Shown here piece by piece: positions 5,885 to 13,633 of a stretch of DNA of 15,825 nt (position 1 is its first letter; the number at the start of each line of letters is the position of its first letter). Source of the DNA: CAZTPH01 sp031552655 (GTDB lineage Bacteria > Pseudomonadota > Gammaproteobacteria > UBA9339). The stretch lies in assembly GCA_031552655.1 (NCBI GenBank), contig JAVBML010000006.1, positions 1-15,825 of the forward strand. The letters are read 5' to 3'. Position numbers and translations under genes: made by a program. The notes below the pieces were generated by a model. That model worked only from the letters and a program-made list of their open reading frames with translations, was not told the DNA's origin and searched no databases.

Positions 5885-6076
5885 CTAGATCTCCTCAACT
5901 TTTAACAAATAACCTACCTTTCTGATCATGCCACAAATCTCTCTGGTGCCTTTAACTTCAACGCTATGACCGATGCGACGTAGTCCTAAACCACGAACAC
6001 AGTCCCTATGGGCTTGCAATTTTTTATTAGTACTTTTAATTAGGGTAACTAATAGCTTTTTATCTTCAGTATTCAT
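5885..6076 (-). CDS. rpmD: 50S ribosomal protein L30
   Basis: A 63-residue protein (E. coli 59). The core matches L30: KLLVTLIKSTNKKLQAHRDC, then VRGLGLRRIGHSVEVKGTREICGMIRKVGYLLKVEE. The few residues before the first strand are slightly longer than in E. coli. L30 is a small bacterial/archaeal 50S protein near 5S rRNA. It lies between rpsE (18-base gap) and rplO (5-base gap). Confidence 0.95.
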   Translation of the reverse strand: MNTEDKKLLVTLIKSTNKKLQAHRDCVRGLGLRRIGHSVEVKGTREICGMIRKVGYLLKVEEI

Positions 6077-6094
6077 AAGTTCTATAATTAATTT

Positions 6095-6595
6095 TTAGAC
6101 CGCCTCGGCCAATTTTTTAATGCCACGTTTAGCTGCAATTTTATCCGGCGTTGTCATGGTCGTTAAAGCTTGTATGGTAGCTCGAACAACATTAACAGGA
6201 TTCCTTGATCCAATGCATTTCGACAGCACATCTCTAATGCCTATAACTTCGCACACTGCCCTAACGGCACCGCCAGCTATTAAACCAGTACCCTCTCCGG
6301 CAGGTAACATAACAATTTTGGTGGAACCAAATCTACCCACTAGGGGATGTTGAATCGTGGAATTTTTCAGCGAAATCTTTACCATGTTTCGCCTTCCCTG
6401 ATCCATAGCTTTCTGTATTGCTGCAGGTACTTCCCTAGATTTACCCATGCCAAAACCAATTTTTCCCTTGCCGTCTCCTAATACCACCAATGCAGCAAAA
6501 CCAAAAATTCTACCGCCCTTTACCACCTTGGCCGTCCTTCTAACGGAAACTAGCTTTTCACTTAGTGCATCTGCTGCCACATTATTTTCTATCAT
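6095..6595 (-). CDS. rpsE: 30S ribosomal protein S5
   Basis: A 166-residue protein, the E. coli length. The N-terminal dsRNA-binding-like domain carries RTAKVVKGGRIFGFAALVVL and DGKGKIGFGMGKSREVPAAI. The C-terminal domain carries HPLVGRFGSTKIVMLPAGEG and AVCEVIGIRDVLSKCIGSRN. S5 acts in decoding fidelity and mRNA unwinding at the entry channel with S3 and S4. The loop VVKGGRIF, where spectinomycin-resistance changes occur in E. coli, looks ordinary. Nine bases separate it from rplR. Confidence 0.97.
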   Translation of the reverse strand: MIENNVAADALSEKLVSVRRTAKVVKGGRIFGFAALVVLGDGKGKIGFGMGKSREVPAAIQKAMDQGRRNMVKISLKNSTIQHPLVGRFGSTKIVMLPAGEGTGLIAGGAVRAVCEVIGIRDVLSKCIGSRNPVNVVRATIQALTTMTTPDKIAAKRGIKKLAEAV

Positions 6596-6604
6596 ATATA
6601 TTTC

Positions 6605-6958
6605 CTAGAACTCTAACCCTTGCATACGAGCAGCATCAGCAAGAGCCTTAATGCGCCCATGGTACCTAAAACCGGAACGATCAAATGCTACCCGATCAAT
6701 GCCAAGACCTTTAATTTTTAAAGCAATGGCTTTTCCAACGGCGGAAGCTGCTGCAACATTACCACCATAGGAATATTCCTTTTTCAACTCATCATTGAGC
6801 GTGGAAACACTGGCCATAACCTTGCCACCGGGCACTACTAATTGTGCATAGATATGCCTGGGAGTACGATGTACCGTCAAACAAGGATAGTTCAATTCTT
6901 TAATTTTGCAGCGTGTCTTTTTAGCTCGACGCTTTCTCCCCAGCAACTTACTATTCAT
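6605..6958 (-). CDS. rplR: 50S ribosomal protein L18
   Basis: A 117-residue protein, the same length as in E. coli. It has a basic N-terminus (LLGRKRRAKKTRCKIKE) followed by the 5S-rRNA-binding core RHIYAQLVVPGGKVMASVST, AVGKAIALKIKGLGIDRVAFDRSGFRYHGRIKALADAARMQGLEF. L18 carries 5S rRNA into the 50S with L5 and L25. Its ATG overlaps the rplF stop as TAATG (one base shared), indicating translational coupling. Confidence 0.97.
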   Translation of the reverse strand: MNSKLLGRKRRAKKTRCKIKELNYPCLTVHRTPRHIYAQLVVPGGKVMASVSTLNDELKKEYSYGGNVAAASAVGKAIALKIKGLGIDRVAFDRSGFRYHGRIKALADAARMQGLEF

Positions 6959-7491
6959 TATTTCTTCTTACCCTCTTTCATAATTATGACCTCGCCTTCA
7001 TAGCGTATACCCTTACCTTTATAAGGCTCGGGAGCTCGAAACGCCCTAATTTCTGCTGCCACCTGACCCACAACATGCTTATCTGCTCCCCTAATAATAA
7101 TCTCCGTTTGAGTTGGCGTATCTATGGTTATGCCATCAGGAATATCATAAACAACTGGATGGGAAAACCCCAGAGATAAATTTAGTACTCTACCCTGGGC
7201 TTGTGCCTTAAATCCTACACCCACTAAAAGTAATTTTCTCGTAAACCCATTGGTAACTCCCACAACCATATTATTTACAATGGCTCGAGCTGTACCCGCA
7301 AGCGCATCGGCACCATCCATACCATCCCTGGGAACGAAGGTTACGGTATCACCCTCTCTCTTCATGGTTACTTTTTCTTCAATGGTGGCCACTACGGAAC
7401 CCTTGGGTCCATTAACCTCGACCCTAGAGCCACTAACATGCAACTCTACACCTGCTGGAATAACTATAGGTTTTTTTGCGACTCGCGACAT
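6958..7491 (-). CDS. rplF: 50S ribosomal protein L6
   Basis: A 177-residue protein, the E. coli length. It begins MSRVAKKPIVIPAGVELHVS and has two repeated L6 folds. The first includes GPKGSVVATI and RAIVNNMVVGVTNGFTRKLLLVGVGF. The second includes FSHPVVYDIPDGI and the C-terminal signature PEPYKGKGIRYEGEVI. L6 binds the sarcin-ricin region and helps the factor-binding site. The gene is 10 bases after rpsH and overlaps rplR by one base. Confidence 0.97.
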   Translation of the reverse strand: MSRVAKKPIVIPAGVELHVSGSRVEVNGPKGSVVATIEEKVTMKREGDTVTFVPRDGMDGADALAGTARAIVNNMVVGVTNGFTRKLLLVGVGFKAQAQGRVLNLSLGFSHPVVYDIPDGITIDTPTQTEIIIRGADKHVVGQVAAEIRAFRAPEPYKGKGIRYEGEVIIMKEGKKK

Positions 7492-7501
7492 CCCAAGTTC
7501 C

Positions 7502-7897
7502 TCAACTTACGTAACATAATATTTCACCGCCTTCCCCAAGAAGACGCGCCTTAGCATCACTCATAATACCCTTCGAAGTGGAGATAATGGCAATCCCCAT
7601 ACCACCTAACACCTGAGGTAATTCTGCTTTACCACGGTAAACCCTCAATCCCGGACGACTTACTCGAGAGATCTTTTCGATTACTGGTTTACCTTGATAG
7701 TATTTTAACTGTAACACTAATTGCCTGTGGCCATTAATTTCTTCCACACTATGGTCAATGATGTAACCCTCTTCCTTCAAAACTTCGGCAATGGCAGACT
7801 TGACTTTGGTTGCCGCCATGGCTACTTGGCTACTATGCCTAGCTTGGGCGTTTCTAACTCTAGTTAACATATCCGCAATGGGATCACTCATACTCAT
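7502..7897 (-). CDS. rpsH: 30S ribosomal protein S8
   Basis: A 131-residue protein (E. coli 130) starting MSMSDPIADMLTRVRNAQ, which parallels E. coli MSMQDPIADMLTRIRN and supports the first Met. The C-terminal half has the S8 signature RVSRPGLRVYRG and GGMGIAIISTSKGIMSDAKARLLGEGGE-like sequence. S8 binds 16S rRNA helix 21 and in E. coli represses the spc operon at rplE. I could not identify an S8-like target near rplE here. Confidence 0.97.
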   Translation of the reverse strand: MSMSDPIADMLTRVRNAQARHSSQVAMAATKVKSAIAEVLKEEGYIIDHSVEEINGHRQLVLQLKYYQGKPVIEKISRVSRPGLRVYRGKAELPQVLGGMGIAIISTSKGIMSDAKARLLGEGGEILCYVS

Positions 7898-7926
7898 AAT
7901 TTAATACCCTATCAAATAAAAAACAT

Positions 7927-8232
7927 TTACCAACTTGCCTTCACTAAACCTGGCACATCACCGCGCATTGCCGCTTCCCGCAGGTGAATTCTACAGAGCC
8001 CAAATTTTCGGTAGACTGCTCTAGGTCTACCACATAGCTGGCATCTGGTTCTAACTCTAACTGCACTCTCATCTCGAGGACTTTGGCTCAACTTAGCAAC
8101 CGCTGCCATCTTCTCTTCATAGGCCACATAGGGATTCTTGATAGTGGTCCGTAAATCTGCTCGCTTCACTCTAGCTTTATTAGCTAAGCGTATTCGCTTA
8201 GTCTCACGAGCAATCATACACAATTTTGCCAT
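7927..8232 (-). CDS. rpsN: 30S ribosomal protein S14, long form with a C-C-C-H cluster
   Basis: A 101-residue protein, the long-form length typical of proteobacteria. It ends with the signature REAAMRGDVPGLVKASW. Unlike E. coli S14, it keeps potential zinc ligands C64-x2-C67 and C80-x2-H83 (CQLCGRPRAVYRKFGLCRIH). That resembles the four-Cys knuckle of the short C+ S14, with His replacing the last Cys. As I recall, Legionella S14 is also long with a C-x2-C motif, which fits the proposed lineage. S14 is in the 30S head beside S3 and S10. Zinc binding is inferred from spacing only. Confidence 0.96.
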   Translation of the reverse strand: MAKLCMIARETKRIRLANKARVKRADLRTTIKNPYVAYEEKMAAVAKLSQSPRDESAVRVRTRCQLCGRPRAVYRKFGLCRIHLREAAMRGDVPGLVKASW

Positions 8233-8248
8233 AGAAACTCACCTTCGT

Positions 8249-8797
8249 TTATTTTGATTCCTTTAATGGTAAACCCAATGCTAGTAGCAATGCTCTAGCT
8301 TCTTCATCACTATTTGCCGTGGTAGTAATTGCAATATCTAAACCACGTAAACTATCGATCTTATCATAGTCAATTTCTGGAAATACAATCTGTTCCTTTA
8401 TGCCAAGGTTATAATTACCTCTACCATCAAAGGCCTTAGGATTTAAGCCACGAAAATCCCGCATGCGAGGAATTACAATGGATATTAGCCTATCAAAAAA
8501 GTCGTACATCTGAGCGCCACGCAGAGTTACCTTGCAGCCAACGGGCCAACCAAGACGTATTTTAAAACCAGCGATGGATTTTCGCGCCAGTGTCACCACC
8601 GCCTTTTGGCCAGTAATTTTAGTTAAATCATTGGCAGCGTTGGTTACCACCTTTTTATCCGCAGTGGCCTCTCCTACACCCATGTTAAGAGTAATTTTAC
8701 TGAGCCGTGGAACTTGCATAATATTTGCATAGCCAAATTGACTTTGCAATTTGTTAATTACGGTATCACGATACAGTATTTCTAACCTTGATCTCAT
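8249..8797 (-). CDS. rplE: 50S ribosomal protein L5
   Basis: A 182-residue protein (E. coli 179). Characteristic stretches are MQVPRLSKITLNMGVGEA, RKSIAGFKIRLGWPVGCKVTLRG, RDFRGLNPKAFDGRGNYNLG and EIDYDKIDSLRGLDIAITTTA. L5 binds 5S rRNA and forms the central protuberance bridge to S13 and the P-site tRNA. The 39-base gap to rplX is where E. coli has its S8 operator. No such structure was recognised. Confidence 0.97.
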   Translation of the reverse strand: MRSRLEILYRDTVINKLQSQFGYANIMQVPRLSKITLNMGVGEATADKKVVTNAANDLTKITGQKAVVTLARKSIAGFKIRLGWPVGCKVTLRGAQMYDFFDRLISIVIPRMRDFRGLNPKAFDGRGNYNLGIKEQIVFPEIDYDKIDSLRGLDIAITTTANSDEEARALLLALGLPLKESK

Positions 8798-8836
8798 AAA
8801 TTATTCACTTTACCTTAAACAACCTTTAAAAATCTC

Positions 8837-9157
8837 CTATCCTACTACCATTTCTCCATTTGATTTGAAACAACGAACTTTCTTACCATCATCCAAAATT
8901 TTAAAAAATACTTTATCTGCTTTACCCGTAAGAGTATTGTAAATAGCTACCTTGGAAATATGCAAAGGTGCTTCCCGTCCCACAATTCCTCCAGGAATAT
9001 TAGCATTGGGATTAGGTTTAACATGTTTTTTCAATAAATTAACCCCCTCAACAACTACCTTAGTACCCTGGGAGTTAACCACTAAAACTTTGCCACGAAC
9101 ACCCTTACTTTTTCCCGACAAAACTATAACTTCATCACCTTTTTTTATCTTTCGCAT
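8837..9157 (-). CDS. rplX: 50S ribosomal protein L24
   Basis: A 106-residue protein (E. coli 104). It has an N-terminal KOW motif: MRKIKKGDEVIVLSGKSKGV followed by GKVLVV. Next comes GVNLLKKHVKPNPNANIPGG and EAPLHISKVAIYN, both typical of L24. It is an early-assembly protein that nucleates 50S folding and lies by the tunnel exit. It sits between rplN and rplE with 34- and 39-base gaps. Confidence 0.97.
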   Translation of the reverse strand: MRKIKKGDEVIVLSGKSKGVRGKVLVVNSQGTKVVVEGVNLLKKHVKPNPNANIPGGIVGREAPLHISKVAIYNTLTGKADKVFFKILDDGKKVRCFKSNGEMVVG

Positions 9158-9191
9158 AGTATTAACTCGATAGCCAAATAACTAAAATCTA

Positions 9192-9560
9192 TTACAATAC
9201 CTCTAAAGCCAGGGAAACCACCTTCATAAACTTTTCTCCCCGTAATTCCCTAGTAACGGGCCCAAAAACACGTGTACCTAAAGGCTGTAGCTGATTATTT
9301 AGTAAAACCACAGCATTGCTATCAAAGCGTATTAAAGAGCCATCGCTGCGACGTACACCATCCTTTGTTCTTACTACCAAAGCAAAAAAAATCTCTCCCT
9401 TTTTTATTTTTCCATTGGGGATGGCTTCTTTTACAGCTACTTTAATAATATCACCAATATTCGCATAGCGATTTCTCGTGCTTCCGGTAACCTTAATACA
9501 CATCACCTTACGAGCTCCGCTGTTATCAGCCACATTTAACATCGTACACATCTGAATCAT
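9192..9560 (-). CDS. rplN: 50S ribosomal protein L14
   Basis: A 122-residue protein (E. coli 123) opening MIQMCTMLNVADNSGARKVM, an almost invariant L14 start. It ends with RVFGPVTRELRGEKFMKVVSLALEVL. L14 forms intersubunit bridges with 16S rRNA and is the target of the silencing factor RsfS. It is the first gene of the conventional spc block. The 47-base gap to rpsQ shows no convincing promoter. Confidence 0.98.
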   Translation of the reverse strand: MIQMCTMLNVADNSGARKVMCIKVTGSTRNRYANIGDIIKVAVKEAIPNGKIKKGEIFFALVVRTKDGVRRSDGSLIRFDSNAVVLLNNQLQPLGTRVFGPVTRELRGEKFMKVVSLALEVL

Positions 9561-9607
9561 TAAATAATCCTCATACTTACCCTAACCTAATAGGAAATAA
9601 TAGACAA

Positions 9608-9880
9608 TCAATGCTTAACGGTCGACTCAACCACCCTAACTAATTTCCAACTCTTCGTTTTCGAGAAAGGCCGAGACCCAGTAATCTCTACTATGTCACC
9701 TTCGTGACAAACATTATTTTCATCGTGGGCATGAATTTTAGTAGAGCGTTTAATATATTTGCCATAGATAGGATGTTTAACCTTATACACAACTAAAACT
9801 ACTATGGTTTTATCCATTCTATTGCTAGTGACTTTGCCCTGCAAAGTACGAACAACTGTGGTAGTATCTTTTTCAATCAT
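9608..9880 (-). CDS. rpsQ: 30S ribosomal protein S17
   Basis: A 90-residue protein (E. coli 84) with an OB fold. It shows RTLQGKVTSNRMDKTIVVLV, HPIYGKYIKRSTKIHAHDE and the signature GDIVEITGSRPFSKTKSWKLVRVVE. The N-terminus is a few residues longer (MIEKDTTTVV). S17 is a primary 16S rRNA binder. The start codon overlaps the rpmC stop as ATGA, implying translational coupling. Confidence 0.97.
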   Translation of the reverse strand: MIEKDTTTVVRTLQGKVTSNRMDKTIVVLVVYKVKHPIYGKYIKRSTKIHAHDENNVCHEGDIVEITGSRPFSKTKSWKLVRVVESTVKH

Positions 9881-10077
9881 GATTTTCTCTTTTCATTCAA
9901 AATGGTTTTAAGACGTGCAATTCTACGACGCACAATTTTTAAATTATGCGTTTGCGCCCTTTGCCCATCACCATTGACATCTTTTTGCAACTTTAAATTA
10001 AATAATTTCTTCTGGGAAGCAAGTAATTCATCTTCCAATTCGGAAATACTTTTTACTTTTAATTCTTCTTTTTTCAT
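9877..10077 (-). CDS. rpmC: 50S ribosomal protein L29
   Basis: A 66-residue helical protein (E. coli 63). It has the L29 pattern: MKKEELKVKSISELEDELLA, KLFNLKLQKDVNGDGQ, then HNLKIVRRRIARLKTILNEK. L29 sits at the tunnel exit next to L23, where signal recognition particle and trigger factor dock. It overlaps rplP by one base (TAATG) and rpsQ by four (ATGA), so three cistrons are coupled. Confidence 0.96.
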   Translation of the reverse strand: MKKEELKVKSISELEDELLASQKKLFNLKLQKDVNGDGQRAQTHNLKIVRRRIARLKTILNEKRKS

Positions 10078-10490
10078 TACATTATCGTCCGCGCAACAAA
10101 CACTGTTTTAACCGGCAACTTAGCTGCCGCTAGAGTAAAAGCTTCCCTAGCTAAAGATTCCGCTACGCCTTCCATTTCAAATAGCATTTTGCCAGGCTGC
10201 ACCAGGGCAACCCAATATTCAACCGGCCCCTTACCTTTACCCTGCCTAACCTCCAAGGGTTTTTTCGTAATAGGTTTGTCGGGAAAAATACGTATCCAAA
10301 GCTTCCCGCCCCTTTTTATGTGCCTACTGATAGAACGTCGAGCAGCCTCTATTTGACGCGCCGTAATGCGAGCCCGTTCCACCGTCTTCAAGCCAAATTC
10401 ACCAAAGCTAACACTGGCACCGCCGGTAGCTATGCCACGGTTCCTCCCCTTAAACTGCTTGCGATATTTAGTCTTCTTTGGTTGTAACAT
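10077..10490 (-). CDS. rplP: 50S ribosomal protein L16
   Basis: A 137-residue protein (E. coli 136). Conserved stretches are MLQPKKTKYRKQFKGRNRG, FGEFGLKTVERARITARQIEAA, GGKLWIRIFPDKPITKKP and EVRQGKGKGPVEYWVALVQPG. The arginine of EVRQG corresponds to the hydroxylated R81 of E. coli L16. L16 reaches toward the peptidyl transferase centre and A-site tRNA. The stop overlaps the rpmC start. Confidence 0.97.
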   Translation of the reverse strand: MLQPKKTKYRKQFKGRNRGIATGGASVSFGEFGLKTVERARITARQIEAARRSISRHIKRGGKLWIRIFPDKPITKKPLEVRQGKGKGPVEYWVALVQPGKMLFEMEGVAESLAREAFTLAAAKLPVKTVFVARTIM

Positions 10491-10518
10491 AATAGTACCC
10501 TATCTAAAAATCTACCGA

Positions 10519-11205
10519 TTATTCATGCTCTTCGAAATCTTTTATGGTTACCGGAACCTCTTCCGATAAAACATCTTTACCAATTTTTTCTCCCTTAAAT
10601 ATCCAAACTTTCACACCGATAATACCGTAGGTAGTCTTAGCTTCAGCGAAGCCATAATTTATATCTGCCCTAAATGTATGTAGCGGCACTCTTCCCTCCC
10701 GATACCATTCGGATCTTGCTATCTCAGCTCCACCGAGGCGACCACTCACGTGTACCTTAATTCCCAGAGCACCAGCTTTGATAGCATTCTGCATGGCTTT
10801 CTTCATGGCACGACGAAACATTACTCGTTTTTCCAGCTGCTGTGCAATATTATCTGCTACGAGTTTTGCCTCCACATCCACTTTTTTTACTTCTTCAATG
10901 TTCACATGCACTGGAATACCCAATTTTTGGGATAATTCTCTGCGCAGAGCATCAATATCTCCTCCCTTTTTTCCCAAGATAATGCCAGGCTTTCCCGCGT
11001 ATATTGTTATGCGAGCATTTTTAGCAGGTCGCTCAATCTGTATGCGACTAATAGCTGCCGCAGCATATCTCTGCAAAAGATATTTTCGTAGTTTAATATC
11101 TGAGGTTAAATAGATGGCATATTTTCTTGAATCGGCATACCACGTAGATGTCCAATCTTGAACTATGCCTAAACGTATACCAATTGGATTTACCTTTTGA
11201 CCCAT
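10519..11205 (-). CDS. rpsC: 30S ribosomal protein S3
   Basis: A 228-residue protein (E. coli 233). It begins MGQKVNPIGIRLGIVQDW. The KH type II domain (about 40-110) contains the GxxG-like loop IILGKKGGDI. The C-terminal domain contains RRAMKKAMQNAIKAGALGIK, SGRLGGAEIARSEWYREGRV and the ending GVIG-type VKVWIFKGE. S3 lines the mRNA entry tunnel and has helicase activity with S4 and S5. It follows rplV after only three bases. Confidence 0.97.
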   Translation of the reverse strand: MGQKVNPIGIRLGIVQDWTSTWYADSRKYAIYLTSDIKLRKYLLQRYAAAAISRIQIERPAKNARITIYAGKPGIILGKKGGDIDALRRELSQKLGIPVHVNIEEVKKVDVEAKLVADNIAQQLEKRVMFRRAMKKAMQNAIKAGALGIKVHVSGRLGGAEIARSEWYREGRVPLHTFRADINYGFAEAKTTYGIIGVKVWIFKGEKIGKDVLSEEVPVTIKDFEEHE

Positions 11206-11208
11206 ACC

Positions 11209-11550
11209 TTAATTCCCCTTCTCGCTGGACACTGCCACACAAATATGGCAAGTACGTTTGATAATTCTACATCCCCTGCCCTTAGCTCGAGCATGCATGC
11301 GTCTAATTCTCGTAGCTTCATCGACAAATACTCTAGAAACTCGAAGCTCGTCGGCATTAGCTCCCCTATTATTTTCCGCATTTGCTATGGCAGAGTTTAA
11401 AACTTTTTTCACTAAATGTGCGGCCTTCTTTTTACTAAAATTTAAAATATCCAAGGCGCGGCTAGTTGATAATCCTCGAATTTGATCAGCAACCAATCTC
11501 ACCTTCTGTGCCGAAGATCGTGCGTGTTTATGTTTAGCTATAGTTTCCAT
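11209..11550 (-). CDS. rplV: 50S ribosomal protein L22
   Basis: A 113-residue protein (E. coli 110). The start METIAKHKHARSSAQKVRLV and the stretch KKAAHLVKKVLNSAIANAENN are diagnostic. The beta-hairpin that narrows the exit tunnel is RVFVDEATRIRRMHARAKGR, followed by CRIIKRTCHICVAV. His replaces the common Pro at the hairpin tip, and three cysteines near the end are a little unusual. L22 lines the tunnel with L4. Confidence 0.97.
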   Translation of the reverse strand: METIAKHKHARSSAQKVRLVADQIRGLSTSRALDILNFSKKKAAHLVKKVLNSAIANAENNRGANADELRVSRVFVDEATRIRRMHARAKGRGCRIIKRTCHICVAVSSEKGN

Positions 11551-11582
11551 TGTTTTGTATTTTAAAATTTATCTATCTTTAA

Positions 11583-11873
11583 CTACTTTCTACCACTCTC
11601 TTTCTGAGCCTTGCGTTCTCCCGAATGCGCCCTAAAAGTACGGGTTGGTGCAAATTCTCCCAACTTATGCCCCACCATATTTTCCGTAACAAAAATTGGC
11701 ATATGATCCTTGCCATTGTGAATAGCTATGGTTAAACCTACCATTCCCGGTATAACCATGGATCTACGAGACCAACTTTTAATAGGCTTTTTGCTTTTTA
11801 TAGCCTGGGCAGCCTCCACTTTTTTTAATAAGTGTACATCTATAAATGGCCCTTTTTTTACCGAACGTGGCAC
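11583..11873 (-). CDS. rpsS: 30S ribosomal protein S19
   Basis: A 96-residue protein (E. coli 92). It starts MPRSVKKGPFIDVHLLKKVE and carries KSWSRRSMVIPGMVGLTIAIHNGKDH, then ENMVGHKLGEFAPTRTFRAH. The tail after the core is short and basic. S19 forms a complex with S13 in the 30S head near the A site. It lies between rplB (12-base gap) and rplV (32-base gap). Confidence 0.97.
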   Translation of the reverse strand: MPRSVKKGPFIDVHLLKKVEAAQAIKSKKPIKSWSRRSMVIPGMVGLTIAIHNGKDHMPIFVTENMVGHKLGEFAPTRTFRAHSGERKAQKESGRK

Positions 11874-11885
11874 TTTAATTTATCC

Positions 11886-12719
11886 TCACTTAACATGTCT
11901 ATTGCGAATAATCATCGAATTAGTACGTTTATTACGTCGCGTATGATATCCCTTGGTGGGTTTACCGTAGGGTGTAACCGGATGTCGACCACCGGATGTT
12001 CTACCTTCACCACCACCGTGGGGATGGTCAACGGGATTCATGGCAACACCTCGAACCGTAGGTCTAATACCACGCCAACGAGAAGCTCCCGCTTTTCCCA
12101 GAGATCTTAGATTATGTTCCGCATTGGATACCTCACCAATGGTAGCTCTACAGCTCGCCAGAATCTTTCTTATTTCTCCTGAACGCAAGCGCAACGTAAC
12201 ATGGTTATTTTCTCGGGAAACAATCTGGGCAAAAGTACCCGCTGTACGTGCCAGCTGCGCCCCCTTGGTTGGCCTCATCTCTATGCAATGCACAATGGCT
12301 CCCACGGGAATATTAGCTAGCGGTAAGCAATTGCCAATTTTAATAGGAACGTCATTACCTGATAATATTTCATCACCAACTTTTAACTCCTTGGGAGCAA
12401 TAATATATCTACGTTCACCATCTCGATATAAAACCAAAGCTATATATGGGCAACGATTTGGATCATATTCCAAGCGTTCCACCACCGCAGGAACTCCATC
12501 TTTAAGACGTCTAAAATCTATAACTCGATAGAATCTTTTGCTACCACCACCATGGTGCCTAACGGTTTGCCTTCCTAGATTATTGCGAGCACTTCCTCTA
12601 CCTCTTTGCTTAGCAACCAAAAGCGGAGAGTGAGGCTTACCCTTATGTAGTTCCGGATTGACAACCTTGGTCACAAAACGACGTGCCGGAGAAGTTGGTT
12701 TAGTTTTAATAACTGCCAT
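11886..12719 (-). CDS. rplB: 50S ribosomal protein L2
   Basis: A 277-residue protein (E. coli 273). The N-terminal OB-like domain begins MAVIKTKPTSPARRFVTKVV. The SH3-like domain includes LPLANIPVGAIVHCIEMRP. The C-terminus has RGVAMNPVDHPHGGGEGRTS, containing the conserved histidine close to the peptidyl transferase centre (HPHGGG). L2 is essential for subunit association and peptide-bond formation. It is three bases after rplW. Confidence 0.98.
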   Translation of the reverse strand: MAVIKTKPTSPARRFVTKVVNPELHKGKPHSPLLVAKQRGRGSARNNLGRQTVRHHGGGSKRFYRVIDFRRLKDGVPAVVERLEYDPNRCPYIALVLYRDGERRYIIAPKELKVGDEILSGNDVPIKIGNCLPLANIPVGAIVHCIEMRPTKGAQLARTAGTFAQIVSRENNHVTLRLRSGEIRKILASCRATIGEVSNAEHNLRSLGKAGASRWRGIRPTVRGVAMNPVDHPHGGGEGRTSGGRHPVTPYGKPTKGYHTRRNKRTNSMIIRNRHVK

Positions 12720-12722
12720 AAA

Positions 12723-13013
12723 TTAAATACCGCTAAAATTAATCGATTGTCCTTCTTTAATTGTAATATATGCCTTTTTCCAATTATTTAATCTACCGGC
12801 AATATTTTTAAAACTACGCTTCTTACCCTTCATATTAATAACTCTAACACTTTCCACATCTACATTAAATAATTGATTAATAGCTTGGGTTATTTCATTC
12901 TTGGTAGCACGATTGCATACCTGGAACACATACTGACGATCTACCTGTACTCTCGTAGATTTTTCAGATAACCGGGAAGCCATGATAATCTTCGTTGCTC
13001 TATCTATTTTCAT
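12723..13013 (-). CDS. rplW: 50S ribosomal protein L23
   Basis: A 96-residue protein (E. coli 100). The N-terminal part ends MASRLSEKSTRVQVDRQYVF. NEITQAINQLFNVDVESVRVIN and WKKAYITIKEGQSINF are standard L23 segments. L23 docks trigger factor and SRP at the tunnel exit. The start overlaps the rplD stop as ATGA. Confidence 0.97.
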   Translation of the reverse strand: MKIDRATKIIMASRLSEKSTRVQVDRQYVFQVCNRATKNEITQAINQLFNVDVESVRVINMKGKKRSFKNIAGRLNNWKKAYITIKEGQSINFSGI

Positions 13014-13633
13014 GCTAATAATCTCTCTTCAACTTTTTTTAATGCATCCATTGTAAATAAAACTTTATCAAACCCTATCAAATTTAGCGGATTAATGCCA
13101 CTAAGATCGCAAACTTCCACCATGGGTAAATTGCGAGATGCTAGGTATAATGGTGCATCAAATTGCTCCGTTATAATTAGAACGTCCTTTAGATTTAACT
13201 CTTTAAGTTTTTTTGCAAAGTCCTTGGTTTTACCTGTGGTACTAAGGTTATCAACTACTAGCAAACGATTCTGGCGTATTAACTCCGAAAGAATAGAGCA
13301 AATTGCACCTCGATACATTTTTTTATTAATTTTTTGGGAAAAGTCTCTAGGTTTAGCTGCAAAGGCAACGCCGCCACTTCTCCAAATAGGGCTACGAATG
13401 GTACCCGCTCGTGCTCTACCTGTCCCTTTCTGACGCCAAGGTTTTATGCCGCCGCCACTTACTTCGGACCTACTCTTCTGCGCTTTAGTACCACTACGTC
13501 CTGCGGCCCTATAACCCTCCACCACTTGGTGAATAAGAGGCTGATTAAATTCCCGCGCAAAAATCTCTTCGCTAAAATTAATAGCTTCTCCAGGGGAAGC
13601 GCTGGCACTAAAATTTATTACTTTAATTTCCAT
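13010..13633 (-). CDS. rplD: 50S ribosomal protein L4
   Basis: A 207-residue protein (E. coli 201). The long tunnel loop is GTKAQKSRSEVSGGGIKPWR, then QKGTGRARAGTIRSPIWRSGG. The globular part includes KTKDFAKKLKELNL. In E. coli L4 represses the S10 operon through the leader before rpsJ, but no such leader exists here. The start lies within the end of rplC (11-base overlap) and is preceded by a perfect AGGAGG five bases upstream, inside the rplC coding sequence. Confidence 0.97.
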   Translation of the reverse strand: MEIKVINFSASASPGEAINFSEEIFAREFNQPLIHQVVEGYRAAGRSGTKAQKSRSEVSGGGIKPWRQKGTGRARAGTIRSPIWRSGGVAFAAKPRDFSQKINKKMYRGAICSILSELIRQNRLLVVDNLSTTGKTKDFAKKLKELNLKDVLIITEQFDAPLYLASRNLPMVEVCDLSGINPLNLIGFDKVLFTMDALKKVEERLLA

